The notes beneath the pieces are model-generated. The model was not told the DNA's origin, searched no databases, and was given only the letters and a program-made list of their open reading frames with translations. A DNA stretch of 64,000 nt, from NCBI RefSeq assembly GCF_014199955.1, contig NZ_JACHOQ010000001.1:682001-746000 (forward strand), in the 5' to 3' direction. Each line of letters begins with the position of its first letter. Within the stretch, counting starts at the first letter, position 1. Positions 24,394 through 32,960 of the stretch are shown piece by piece. Both the position numbers and the translations under genes were made by a program. Source of the stretch: Brevundimonas aurantiaca. Its GTDB lineage: Bacteria; Pseudomonadota; Alphaproteobacteria; Caulobacterales; Caulobacteraceae.

Positions 24394-27300
24394 TCAGAAC
24401 AGGATCTTGCGCAGATTGATGCGGAAGACCCGGCCCTGGGGGTCCAGATAGTCGCGCTGATAGTTGACCGGGGTCGAACCGTCGCTGCTGGTCACCGAGA
24501 CGCGGTCGTCGAACAGGTTCTGAACCCCAACGCCGACGCGGGCCCCCTTCAGGAAGGGGAAACGCTCCACCAGTCCCGTGCGTTGGGTCAGGTCGGCGAA
24601 GGCGAACAGATTGACCGTCGTGCGGTCCGAAAAGTCCAGGTCGGTCGCGCCGGGACCGTCGCCGTTCACCGTGGTGCCCGAGCGCCAGTTGGCGTTGACG
24701 AAGGCGCCGTAGCCGTTTTTGAACACACCGGTCTGAAGCTGGACCTCATGGCGCGACTGGCCGCCCGAGCCGGAGATGGAGTCGCCGCCCAGCAGGTCCA
24801 GGGGCGCCAGGCCGTCGCGGATCACGACCTCGTCCTGCACCCGCCAGGTGTGGGTCAGCGACAGGTTGAACATGCCCTGGCCCGGCTGCATGCCCGGCCC
24901 GCGCGAGCCGCGCAGACGGCCGCCCCCCGGACCACCGGGCCCGCCGGGACCGCCGGGTCCGCCGCCCATCCGGATCACGCCGCCGCCAGGGCCGGGGCCG
25001 CCCGGGCCGCCCCCAGGCCCCCGCTGGCCTGCAAGCGCGGGATTGGCCTTGCCGAAGGGCCGCGAGAAGTTGAAGCCCCACTGGACGTCCTGCTGGTCGC
25101 GCTTGGCGAAGTTCAGCGGCCGGGCGTCGATCGAGACCAGGTCGCCGTCGGCGTTACGGACGAACCGCTCCGGCAGGGCCGCCTCCAGGTCCGGGGTGAT
25201 GGCGGGAAAGCTGGCGATCTCATTGTCGATCTCGGTGCGGGTATAGGCCAGGTTCAGCCGCAGATCGGTCGCTGACAGGGGCTGCCAGTTGACGCCCAGC
25301 TTCAGGATGCGTCGATCCTCCGCCTTCAGATTGGGATCGCCGCCGCTGATCTGGGTGATTTCGACGGTCTGGTTGGTCGCATAGTCGAAGACCGGAGTAT
25401 TGGGCGTGGCGATCGTCGGATCGTTCAGCTGCTGCACCGTAGGGGCCTTGCCCTCGTCCGAATAGTTGGCCGACAGGGACAGCCGCTCGACCGGCGACCA
25501 ATTCAGGCCGCCGCCGATGCTGGAGACCCCGCCGAAGTCCGACAGCTCCTGATAGGCCAGGTTCATATTGGCCGACAGATCGCCGATGCCCGCCAGGACG
25601 CCGCGATCCACGCTGGCGATCGGCAGGTCGAAGTTCGCCTGGACGCTGCCCAGGTCGCGCGACTGGGAGCGGTCTGTCGCCAGGCCGGAGCGGACGCTTT
25701 CGGAGTCCAGCGCCTGATGCTCTCCGCCGAACTTGAAGGTGGTGGTGATCCCGCCGGCAGGCAGCTCCCAGGCCGTGCCGTTCAGCACCACCTCCCCCTC
25801 CAGCGATTGGGAGATCGACTGGGCGGTGTCGCGGCGCACCGGCCCGACCGCGCTGGTTAGATCGCTATAGGGGTTCACCGTCGTGTCGCCGGCGGCGATC
25901 CGGGCCAGGAGGTCGTCGTCCTCGACCCCTCGGCCGGTGACGGTGTCGGTCCGGGTGCGGCTGTATTCACCGGTCGCGGTCCAGCGCCAGTCGCCCAGAT
26001 AGCCGTCGAACACGGCGCCCAGTTCGGCGCTGCGCGTATTGGTCTGGCGGGTCAGGGCCTGGGGCAGGTCCAGATAGCGATAAAGGGTCGCCGCATCGCC
26101 TCCCGGCGACCAGGGATTGCCGTCCGGCAGGGTCAGGGTGACGCCCGGCAGGCCCAGATAGCTGCGGCTGGCGCTGTCTTCCAGACTGCCGCTCAGGGTC
26201 ATGCCGACCTTGTCGTTCAGATCGTGCTTGTAGGTTCCCGCCACCGAGGCCTCGGCCGAACGCGGCAGCACATTGATTTCTTGCAGGCCCGTCGCCTGCT
26301 CCTTGGCCGAGGCGGCGATCTCGACCACCAGGGCGCTGATGTCGTTGACCTGGGCGGCGATGGCCTGGAGGGCCGAGCCGGCCTCGCTGACCAGGCGCAC
26401 GCCGTTCTCGACCTCGGCGCCGGAGCTGTTGATCAGGGTCTTGATCTCCTTGGCGGCCTCGGCCGAACGCTGAGCCAGGGCCCGGACTTCCGGGGCGACG
26501 ACCGCAAAGCCGCGACCGCTCTCGCCCGCCCGCGCCGCCTCGACCCCGGCGTTCAGAGCCAGAAGATTGGTCTGGAAGGCGATCTCGTCGATGACGCCGA
26601 CGATCTGGCTGATCTGACGCGAGCCGTCTTCGATCTTCTGCATGGCTTCGACAGCGTTCATCACGACGGCGCCTGACGCTTCCGCGCTCTGGCGGGCGCC
26701 GCTCGTGACGACGGCGGCCTGGCTGGCGCCGTCGGCCGTCTTGCGGACCGTGACGGTGATCTCGTCCAGGGCGGCGGCGGTCTCCTCCAGGCTGGCGGCC
26801 TGTTGTTCGGTGCGACGCGACAAGTCGTCAGAGGCCTGGCTGATTTCACTTGCGCCGCTGTCGATGCCGTGGACCGAGCCCAGAACGCCGGTGACCGTCT
26901 CTTCCAGACGGGCGATCGAGCGGTTGAAGTCCGTTTTCAGAACCTCGCTGCGCGGCGGGAAGGGCGCATTGATGCGGTAAACGAGGTCGCCTTCGGCAAG
27001 GGCGTGCAACCCCTTGCCCAGGTTTTCGATGACGACGGCGTTTTCAGCCGCCTCCTGGGCGGCGGCGGCCTCGCGGCGGCGGCGCTCGGCCTCGGAGTCA
27101 TTGCGCAGGGTGTCGGCTTCCTGTTCCAGCGTCTTGGCGCGCAGGCCGTTATCGCGAAACACCTGCATGGCCTGGGCCATGGCGCCGACCTCGTCCTTGC
27201 GGTCCGTGTCGGGAATGGCGACGTCCAGCTTGCCTTGGGCCATGATCGACATGGCGCCCGTCATGCGCCGCACCGGCGCGACCATCAGGATTGACAACTG

Positions 27301-27918
27301 GACGCCCAGGAAGACGGCGGCGACGATCAGGATCAGGCCGCCGACGGCCAGGGCGATGAAGGAGGCGGTGATGGCGGACGACTGCTGGGCGTCGCGCAGA
27401 TTCATCCGCTCGATCTCCATGTCGCGCAGATCGCTGATGGCTTTGGTGATGTGGGTCACCCGGACGCGATCGCCGGAATCCACCAGGACCCGCCGCGCCG
27501 CATCGATGCGCGCGGGATCAAGCGCAGCCTCGGTCAGGGGCGTGCCGAACTCGGTCCGCCAGGCGGCGGCGTCGGCGCGAGCCTTCTGCACCAGGGCGGC
27601 TTCTTCGGGCGTCAGATCGGCGGCGGCCAGGGCGGCGCTCGACTCTTCGAACTGCTCCCACCCCTTTCGATAAACCCCCAGATAGTCTTCGTTGCCCGTC
27701 AGCAGCACGCCCCGCATCTGCGAGTTGAGGCGGATGACGCCCTTTTCCGCGACATGGGTATGTTCGATGATCGCCTTGCTTTCGGCGTTCAGCCGCGCAG
27801 CAGTCCGCATCTCCGACAGCTGAAAGAAGACCGCACCGATCATGGCTGCGGCGACCGTCAGCAGAAGGGCGAAGGCGATCGCCAGTTTCCGCTGCATCGG
27901 AATATTCTTCAGGTTCAT
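24394..27918 (-). CDS. In-frame chimera: chemoreceptor N-terminus fused to TonB-dependent receptor barrel
   Basis: One 1174-residue frame joins two unrelated proteins. Residues 1 to about 549 are a methyl-accepting chemotaxis protein: TM helices at about 9-30 and 185-208, HAMP domains at about 208-262 and 305-355, and the signalling hairpin with EIAFQTNLLALNAGVEAARAG. It stops abruptly after GLQEIN, roughly 100 residues before such proteins normally end. From V550 (VLPRSAEASVAGTYKHDL) the sequence is the C-terminal two thirds of a TonB-dependent outer-membrane receptor, lacking signal peptide, TonB box and plug. It has a Gly/Pro-rich loop at about 965-1010 and ends with an aromatic residue (ILF). 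The junction is at about 26271/26272. A cytoplasmic signalling domain cannot continue into an outer-membrane barrel, so both halves are probably non-functional. The cause is either a deletion between neighbouring genes or an assembly join. Confidence 0.85.
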   Translation of the reverse strand: MNLKNIPMQRKLAIAFALLLTVAAAMIGAVFFQLSEMRTAARLNAESKAIIEHTHVAEKGVIRLNSQMRGVLLTGNEDYLGVYRKGWEQFEESSAALAAADLTPEEAALVQKARADAAAWRTEFGTPLTEAALDPARIDAARRVLVDSGDRVRVTHITKAISDLRDMEIERMNLRDAQQSSAITASFIALAVGGLILIVAAVFLGVQLSILMVAPVRRMTGAMSIMAQGKLDVAIPDTDRKDEVGAMAQAMQVFRDNGLRAKTLEQEADTLRNDSEAERRRREAAAAQEAAENAVVIENLGKGLHALAEGDLVYRINAPFPPRSEVLKTDFNRSIARLEETVTGVLGSVHGIDSGASEISQASDDLSRRTEQQAASLEETAAALDEITVTVRKTADGASQAAVVTSGARQSAEASGAVVMNAVEAMQKIEDGSRQISQIVGVIDEIAFQTNLLALNAGVEAARAGESGRGFAVVAPEVRALAQRSAEAAKEIKTLINSSGAEVENGVRLVSEAGSALQAIAAQVNDISALVVEIAASAKEQATGLQEINVLPRSAEASVAGTYKHDLNDKVGMTLSGSLEDSASRSYLGLPGVTLTLPDGNPWSPGGDAATLYRYLDLPQALTRQTNTRSAELGAVFDGYLGDWRWTATGEYSRTRTDTVTGRGVEDDDLLARIAAGDTTVNPYSDLTSAVGPVRRDTAQSISQSLEGEVVLNGTAWELPAGGITTTFKFGGEHQALDSESVRSGLATDRSQSRDLGSVQANFDLPIASVDRGVLAGIGDLSANMNLAYQELSDFGGVSSIGGGLNWSPVERLSLSANYSDEGKAPTVQQLNDPTIATPNTPVFDYATNQTVEITQISGGDPNLKAEDRRILKLGVNWQPLSATDLRLNLAYTRTEIDNEIASFPAITPDLEAALPERFVRNADGDLVSIDARPLNFAKRDQQDVQWGFNFSRPFGKANPALAGQRGPGGGPGGPGPGGGVIRMGGGPGGPGGPGGPGGGRLRGSRGPGMQPGQGMFNLSLTHTWRVQDEVVIRDGLAPLDLLGGDSISGSGGQSRHEVQLQTGVFKNGYGAFVNANWRSGTTVNGDGPGATDLDFSDRTTVNLFAFADLTQRTGLVERFPFLKGARVGVGVQNLFDDRVSVTSSDGSTPVNYQRDYLDPQGRVFRINLRKILF

Positions 27919-27951
27919 CGGACTGTCCCGGAGAGTTGGTGGGGCGGGGAA

Positions 27952-27979
27952 AGCCCGGAGCGGCGGGCCGCTCCGGGCT
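27952..27979 (-). terminator. Strong hairpin after the OprP-type porin gene
   Basis: A perfect 12-bp GC-rich stem (27952-27963 with 27968-27979) encloses a 4-nt loop. On the minus strand it follows the porin stop by about 22 nt and is followed by TTTC. It lies upstream of the chimeric gene's start, so it would isolate the two transcripts. Confidence 0.75.
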
Positions 27980-28001
27980 ATGTTGTCTAGCTGAGCAAAC
28001 C

Positions 28002-29381
28002 TTAAAAAGCCGTCTGGACGCGGACCGTGGCGGTATTGCCGCTGTCGTCGCCCAGGAAGGTTCCGGTGCGGTTGTCGACCGACCAGGCGCTCCAGTGGGC
28101 CGAGACGCGCGTATTGTTGGTCGGGTACCAGTTGACGCCCAACAGCCAGCTGTCGCCCTCGCCGCCCGTGGCGATGTCGCTGTAGTCGGCCTGATCGTAC
28201 CGCCCCACGATTTCGACGGCGCCGTAGCCGTCGGCGCCGAGCGGATTCAGCACCTTGGGACGCGCCCAGGTGCCCGTCTTGGCCGACAGCGGCGGCTTTT
28301 CACCGGTCAGGAAGAAGCCGGCCGAGACGCTGTAGGCGTCCTGATCATAGTCGCGCGCCGCCGTTTCCAGCACCCGCCGACCGCCCTCGGCCATCAGCCA
28401 GCCCGAACCCTGGACCCCGCCCAGTTCGAGACCCAGACCCTTGCTGCCCTTGGGATCGGCGTAGACGCCGCCTTGGAGCCGCAGATTGTCGTTGCCGCGG
28501 GACGAGACGACCAGGCTGCGCGACGCCACCGAGGCGTTCGGCGTCAGGTCTTCGACGAAGCCCCAGCCGCCGAGGTGCAGATGGCCGGCGTCCGTCTTGA
28601 ACGGCGCCCAGTGGGTGCGGGCCATGACAGTGACCGAGTCATTGGTCGCGCCGCTGCTGATCGCATCGCCCGTCACGGACAGAGAGGCGTGCCAGACGCT
28701 GCCGGTCAGCTTGGACGAGACGCCGACCCCATAGGCGCCCCGTTCCGGGCCGATGGTGGAGACCATCAGGCTGCGCTCGAGGAAGGGGGTCATGTCCTCG
28801 GGCGTGCCGCCTTCGACGCCGCGGTCGTTCAGGCGCTGGCCCATGGAAATTTCGAGATCCCGGCCGCCCCATTTGGTGCTGTAGGCCATGAAGGCGTTGG
28901 CGACGCTGACGGCGTTGTCGGCGATGTCGCCTTCGATCCAGTAGCTGAAGCCGCCGGCGATCTTGCCCTGGGCGCCCAGACGCAGCCCGCGCAGTTCGGT
29001 GGTGGTCAGGTTGCGGCTGTCGTAGTCCGAGCCGAAGGTGTTGGACAGGTCGGCGGTGACGCGGATGCGCGGCTTGAAGGTGAAGGCGCCGTCGGGGCTG
29101 CGCATCTCGGGCAGGCCGCTGGACCAGTCGGTGGTGGAGACCGGCGCCGGCGCGGCGGCGGTCTGGATCACAGGACGTGCGGCGGCCGGGGCGGGGGCGC
29201 CGGCGGCCGCAGGAGCCTGCTGGGCGGCGGCCTGAGCTTCCAACTGTTCGAGACGGGCCGAGAGCGCCTGGACCTGGGCGCGCAGGGCGGAGATTTCGTC
29301 CGTCGAAGGCGACTGGGCGAAGGCGGAGGTGGCGAGCGCGGCGAGGCCGACGCCCGCCGCGAGGGTGCGGAGGCGTTTCAT
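28002..29381 (-). CDS. Phosphate-selective-type porin (OprP/OprO family)
   Basis: This is an outer-membrane beta-barrel channel of 459 residues. It has a signal peptide ending AFA (about residue 22), then a heptad coiled coil (about 27-52: EISALRAQVQALSARLEQLE) that should trimerise in the periplasm, and an Ala/Pro linker. The barrel starts near residue 95 (GAFTFKPRIRVTADLSNTF) and ends with the usual C-terminal phenylalanine (VQTAF). Family members move phosphate, polyphosphate or other anions. No pho box was identified upstream. It is separate from dctA, 142 bp away. Confidence 0.9.
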   Translation of the reverse strand: MKRLRTLAAGVGLAALATSAFAQSPSTDEISALRAQVQALSARLEQLEAQAAAQQAPAAAGAPAPAAARPVIQTAAAPAPVSTTDWSSGLPEMRSPDGAFTFKPRIRVTADLSNTFGSDYDSRNLTTTELRGLRLGAQGKIAGGFSYWIEGDIADNAVSVANAFMAYSTKWGGRDLEISMGQRLNDRGVEGGTPEDMTPFLERSLMVSTIGPERGAYGVGVSSKLTGSVWHASLSVTGDAISSGATNDSVTVMARTHWAPFKTDAGHLHLGGWGFVEDLTPNASVASRSLVVSSRGNDNLRLQGGVYADPKGSKGLGLELGGVQGSGWLMAEGGRRVLETAARDYDQDAYSVSAGFFLTGEKPPLSAKTGTWARPKVLNPLGADGYGAVEIVGRYDQADYSDIATGGEGDSWLLGVNWYPTNNTRVSAHWSAWSVDNRTGTFLGDDSGNTATVRVQTAF

Positions 29382-29470
29382 GAGAACCCCTGTAAACTTA
29401 GGATGTTAAGGAACGGCTGAACCGCGATACGCAGAACTGCGTAAACCGTGGCGGTTTTTTCAGCGGGTGC

Positions 29471-29517
29471 TGGGCGCCGTCGTCGCGGGGCGGAAAAGCC
29501 GGCAGCGACGGCGCCCA
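29471..29517 (-). terminator. Hairpin after dctA
   Basis: The arms TGGGCGCCGTCG (29471-29482) and CGACGGCGCCCA (29506-29517) pair perfectly across a 23-nt loop. The hairpin begins just after the dctA stop on the minus strand. The T-run lies further on, so it may be Rho-assisted. Confidence 0.5.
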
Positions 29518-29523
29518 AGGCCG

Positions 29524-30879
29524 TCAGTCGGCGGTGACCAGATCCTTGTCGCCAGGGCCGGCGGCGGGATCGGGTTGGGCGGCGATCGGCTGGGCCGGGC
29601 CGTTCAAGGCCGCCGCCAGCGCATTCCGGTCCAGTTCGCCCTCCCACCGAGCGACGACGATGGTGGCCACCGCATTGCCGATGAAGTTGGTCAGGGCGCG
29701 GCATTCGCTCATGAAGCGGTCGATGCCCAGGATCAGGGCCATGCCCGCCACCGGGACGGTCGGAACCACCGACAGGGTGGCCGCCAGGGTGATGAAGCCG
29801 GCGCCGGTGATGCCGGCCGCACCCTTGGACGACAGCATGGCGACCGCCAGAAGCAGGATCTGCTGTTCCAGCGACAGATGAATGTTCAGGGCCTGGGCGA
29901 TGAACAGGGCCGCCATCGTCATATAGATGTTGGTGCCGTCCAGATTGAACGAATAGCCAGTCGGCACGACCAGGCCGACCACCGACTTGGAGGCGCCGGC
30001 CCGCTCCATCTTGTTCAGCAGCGACGGCAGGGCGGCTTCCGATGAGGAGGTGCCCAGGACCAGCAGCAGTTCTTCCTTCAGATAGCGGATCAGCTTCAGG
30101 ATGTTGAAGCCGTTCGCCCAGGCGACCAGACCCAGGACGCCGACCACGAAGATGACGGCGGTGATGTAGAAGGTGGCGACCAGGGCGGCCAGATTGGCGA
30201 TCGAACCGATGCCGTACTTGCCGATGGTGAAGGCGAAGGCCCCGAAGGCCCCGATCGGCGCGGCCTTCATCAGGATGGCCACCAGTTTGAAGAAGGCGTG
30301 GCTGACCGATTCCAGGAAGTTCAGAACCGGCTTGCCGACATCGCCCACCATGGCCAGGGCCAGGCCGAACAGGACCGAGACGAACAGGACCTGCAGGATG
30401 TTGCCCTCGGAGAAGGCGCTGGCGAAGGTGTCGGGGATTATCCCCATCAGGAAGCCGGTGACGGTCGCCTCATGCGCCTGTTCCGAATATTTGGCGACGG
30501 CCCCGGCGTCCAAGCTGGCGGGATCGATGTTCAGGCCGTGGCCCGGCTGGACGACGTTGGCGATGATCAGGCCGACGATCAGGGCCAGGGTCGAGAAGGT
30601 CAGGAAGTAGGCGAAGGCCTTGGCCGCCACGCGCCCCACCCGGCCGATGTCGCTCATGCCCGCAATGCCGGTGACGATCGTCAGGAAGATGACCGGGGCG
30701 ATGATCATCTTCACCAGTTTGATGAAGGCGTCGCCCAGCGGCTTGAGGCTCTCCCCGAAGCTGGGCCAGAAATGGCCGATAAGGGCCCCCGCGACGATGG
30801 CGGTCAGAACCTGAAAATAGAGATGCCGATAGAAGGGCCGAGGCGCGGTCGGCTGGGCGGCGGAAGGGAGCGCGATCAC
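29524..30879 (-). CDS. dctA: C4-dicarboxylate transporter DctA
   Basis: DctA imports succinate, fumarate and malate with protons or sodium across the inner membrane. The 451-residue protein belongs to the glutamate-transporter-like family, with about eight membrane helices and the re-entrant loops. Signature stretches are [36 protein letters not shown] and the late [16 protein letters not shown]. The start is the GTG at 30879 with CAGGAG six nt upstream; the frame upstream of it is non-protein leader. It is divergent from dctBD, which should activate it through the operators at 31062-31115. Confidence 0.95.
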   Translation of the reverse strand: MIALPSAAQPTAPRPFYRHLYFQVLTAIVAGALIGHFWPSFGESLKPLGDAFIKLVKMIIAPVIFLTIVTGIAGMSDIGRVGRVAAKAFAYFLTFSTLALIVGLIIANVVQPGHGLNIDPASLDAGAVAKYSEQAHEATVTGFLMGIIPDTFASAFSEGNILQVLFVSVLFGLALAMVGDVGKPVLNFLESVSHAFFKLVAILMKAAPIGAFGAFAFTIGKYGIGSIANLAALVATFYITAVIFVVGVLGLVAWANGFNILKLIRYLKEELLLVLGTSSSEAALPSLLNKMERAGASKSVVGLVVPTGYSFNLDGTNIYMTMAALFIAQALNIHLSLEQQILLLAVAMLSSKGAAGITGAGFITLAATLSVVPTVPVAGMALILGIDRFMSECRALTNFIGNAVATIVVARWEGELDRNALAAALNGPAQPIAAQPDPAAGPGDKDLVTAD

Positions 30880-31061
30880 GGATGTCTCCTGTGGTGGCGG
30901 GACGGGCCCGCGGTTTCCTCGACGGCCCTCGCTGCTGTCGTCGAGGCGCCGAGACGACTGTCCCGCACGCTGGAACCAGGTCCAAACGCGATCGACGTTT
31001 GATATAGAGATCTGTAAAAACACGTTATTTTCGGAAAGCGCCTCTCGCAGGGCCATTTGCC

Positions 31062-31077
31062 GTGCGGCGTGTCGCAC
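31062..31077. promoter_or_regulatory. DctD-like operator, upstream copy 2
   Basis: The sequence GTGCG-N6-CGCAC has the same arms and spacing as the neighbouring palindrome at 31090-31115, with centres 33 bp apart (about three helical turns). Tandem sites of this form upstream of dctA bind phosphorylated DctD in rhizobia. It lies about 185 bp before the dctA start on the minus strand. Confidence 0.65.
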
Positions 31078-31089
31078 GCCGGACTCGCG

Positions 31090-31115
31090 CTATTGTGCGA
31101 AATATCGCACAATAG
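31090..31115. promoter_or_regulatory. DctD-like operator, main copy next to dctB
   Basis: The 11-bp arms CTATTGTGCGA and TCGCACAATAG flank a 4-bp centre, which makes an almost perfect palindrome containing GTGCG-N6-CGCAC. It ends three bases before the dctB start, so it would also block or autoregulate dctB transcription. Match to the rhizobial DctD site is from memory. Confidence 0.7.
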
Positions 31116-31118
31116 CGA

Positions 31119-32960
31119 ATGAGCCTCTCTGCGGTCCGAGAATTTATCGAAAGATCGTCGAGTTTCATTTGGCGGCCATGGACCCTGCTCAGCCTGGGCT
31201 GGCTGACGGCGGGCCTTGTCTTCGCGGGCCTGGCGGGGGAGGCGGCGCGGCGCGACGCGACCCAGGAGTTGGCGCGCCAGGCGACGACAGGCGCCGCCCT
31301 CCATGCGGCCGTTCTACGCAGCGAGCTGGAGAAACAGCGCGCCATCCCCGTCGTCCTGGCCGAAGACCCGGATGTGGCGGCGTTGCTCGCGCGGCCCGCC
31401 GACCAGGCGGCCAAGGCGGTCGATCGCAAGCTGGAGCGACTGGCGGGTCAGACCCGCGCCGCCGTCATCTATGTTTTGGACGCGCAGGGGCTGACGCTGG
31501 CGTCCAGCAACTGGCGCGCCCCCACGAGTTTCGTCGGCGTCCGTTATGATTTTCGGCCCTATTTCATCAACGCCATGCGCGACGGTCAGGGCGAGTTCTA
31601 CGCCCTGGGCACACGCAGCGGCCGCCCCGGCCTCTATCTGTCGCGCCGGCTGGACGCCGCCGACGGCCGCCCCCTGGGCGTGGTGGTGCTGAAGGTGGAG
31701 TTCGACGCCCTGGAGGCGCAATGGCGCAGCTCGGGCGAGCCGGCCTGGGTCGCCGACCCGGGCGGCGTGGTCCTGGTCGCCAGCGTGCCGGAATGGCGCT
31801 TTCGCGCCACCGGTCCGATGGACGAAGCACGGCGAAGGCTCAGCCTGACCGATCTGACCCTGCGTCCCGGCGCCCTGGCCCCCCTGCCCTTCCAGACGCC
31901 CCCCGGCGATCGGCCCCGGCTGGTGCGCGCCGCCGTCGGCGAGGCGCGGCCCCAGACCTGGATGCATGCCCAGACGGACACGGCCACGCCGGGGTGGACC
32001 CTGCATCTTCTGACGCCCGAGCGTGGCGCCGTCGGAACCGCCGTGGCGACCGCGCGCGGCCTGGCGGTTCTTACCGTCAGCCTGCTGGCCCTCATCGTGG
32101 GGGTGCTGCTGCGCCGTCGCCGGCTGGCTGTCCTTCGCGCCCGCGCCGAAGAGGAGGGCCGGCTGGAGCTGGAACGTCGCATCCGCGAACGGACCCACGA
32201 ACTGCACGAAGCCAATCAGGCGCTCAACCGCCAGATCGAAGAGCGTCGCCGGGCCGAGGCCGCACGGGAGCTGTTGCGGGATGAACTGGTGCAGGCCAGC
32301 AAGCTGGCGGCCCTGGGCCAGATCGTGGCCGGGGTGGCCCACGAGATCAACCAGCCCGTAGCCGCCATATGGACCTACGCCGACACGGCCGTGACCCTGC
32401 TGGAACGGCGCGAGACCGACAAGGTCCTGGACGCCCTGCGGCGGATCGGCGACCTGACCCGCCGGATCGGCGCCATCACTCAGGACTTGCGCCTGTTCTC
32501 GCGCAAGGCCGCCCCGAACATCGATGAAATCCGGCTGGAGGACGCCATCCAGGGCGGACTGCAGCTGACCCGCGGCCGATTGGAGGAAGGCGGGATTCGG
32601 CTGGAGCGGATCGGATCGGGCGAGATCAAGGTCCACGCTGACCAGTTCCGGCTGGAACAGGTGATCGTCAATCTGATCAAGAACGCCGCCGAGGCCATGG
32701 AAGGGCAGGCGGACCCCCAGTTGGTCCTGACGGTCGAGCGCCGGGGCGAACGGGTGCGCCTGATCATCGCCGACAACGGCCCCGGGCTGGCGCCCGAAGT
32801 GGCCCGACAGCTGTTCACCCCCTTTGTCACCACCCGCTCCAACGGACTGGGGCTGGGCCTGGTCATCTGCCGTGACATCATCGCCAGCTTCGGCGGCGAG
32901 CTGGACCTGGCGCCCAGCGACAGGGGCGCGACCTTCGTCGCCGCCCTGAGGCCCGCCTGA
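31119..32960 (+). CDS. dctB: C4-dicarboxylate sensor histidine kinase DctB
   Basis: DctB senses external C4-dicarboxylates and phosphorylates DctD. The 613-residue protein has TM1 at about 22-42 and a periplasmic double-PDC-type sensor (about 43-305, with VGVRYDFRPYFINAMRDGQG). TM2 lies at about 306-328, followed by a coiled-coil signalling helix (about 335-385). The HisKA domain has His408 in GVAHEINQPVAAIWTYAD, and the HATPase domain has NLIKNAAEAM and NGLGLGLVICRDI. The ATG at 31119 lies directly against the operator palindrome and has no ribosome site, so translation may be leaderless or start further in. Its stop overlaps the dctD start (TGATG). Confidence 0.93.
   Translation: MSLSAVREFIERSSSFIWRPWTLLSLGWLTAGLVFAGLAGEAARRDATQELARQATTGAALHAAVLRSELEKQRAIPVVLAEDPDVAALLARPADQAAKAVDRKLERLAGQTRAAVIYVLDAQGLTLASSNWRAPTSFVGVRYDFRPYFINAMRDGQGEFYALGTRSGRPGLYLSRRLDAADGRPLGVVVLKVEFDALEAQWRSSGEPAWVADPGGVVLVASVPEWRFRATGPMDEARRRLSLTDLTLRPGALAPLPFQTPPGDRPRLVRAAVGEARPQTWMHAQTDTATPGWTLHLLTPERGAVGTAVATARGLAVLTVSLLALIVGVLLRRRRLAVLRARAEEEGRLELERRIRERTHELHEANQALNRQIEERRRAEAARELLRDELVQASKLAALGQIVAGVAHEINQPVAAIWTYADTAVTLLERRETDKVLDALRRIGDLTRRIGAITQDLRLFSRKAAPNIDEIRLEDAIQGGLQLTRGRLEEGGIRLERIGSGEIKVHADQFRLEQVIVNLIKNAAEAMEGQADPQLVLTVERRGERVRLIIADNGPGLAPEVARQLFTPFVTTRSNGLGLGLVICRDIIASFGGELDLAPSDRGATFVAALRPA

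Noticed and set aside
24890..25030. CRISPR-like or satellite repeat of GGCCCGCCGGG units
   Set aside because: It encodes the Gly/Pro-rich loop of the receptor part of the chimeric gene in frame. The units lack the spacer structure of a CRISPR.
30880..31061. Sigma54 promoter of dctA
   Set aside because: Candidates on the minus strand have GG-N11-GC spacing or mismatched cores. None fits the strict GG-N10-GC rule, so none is annotated.
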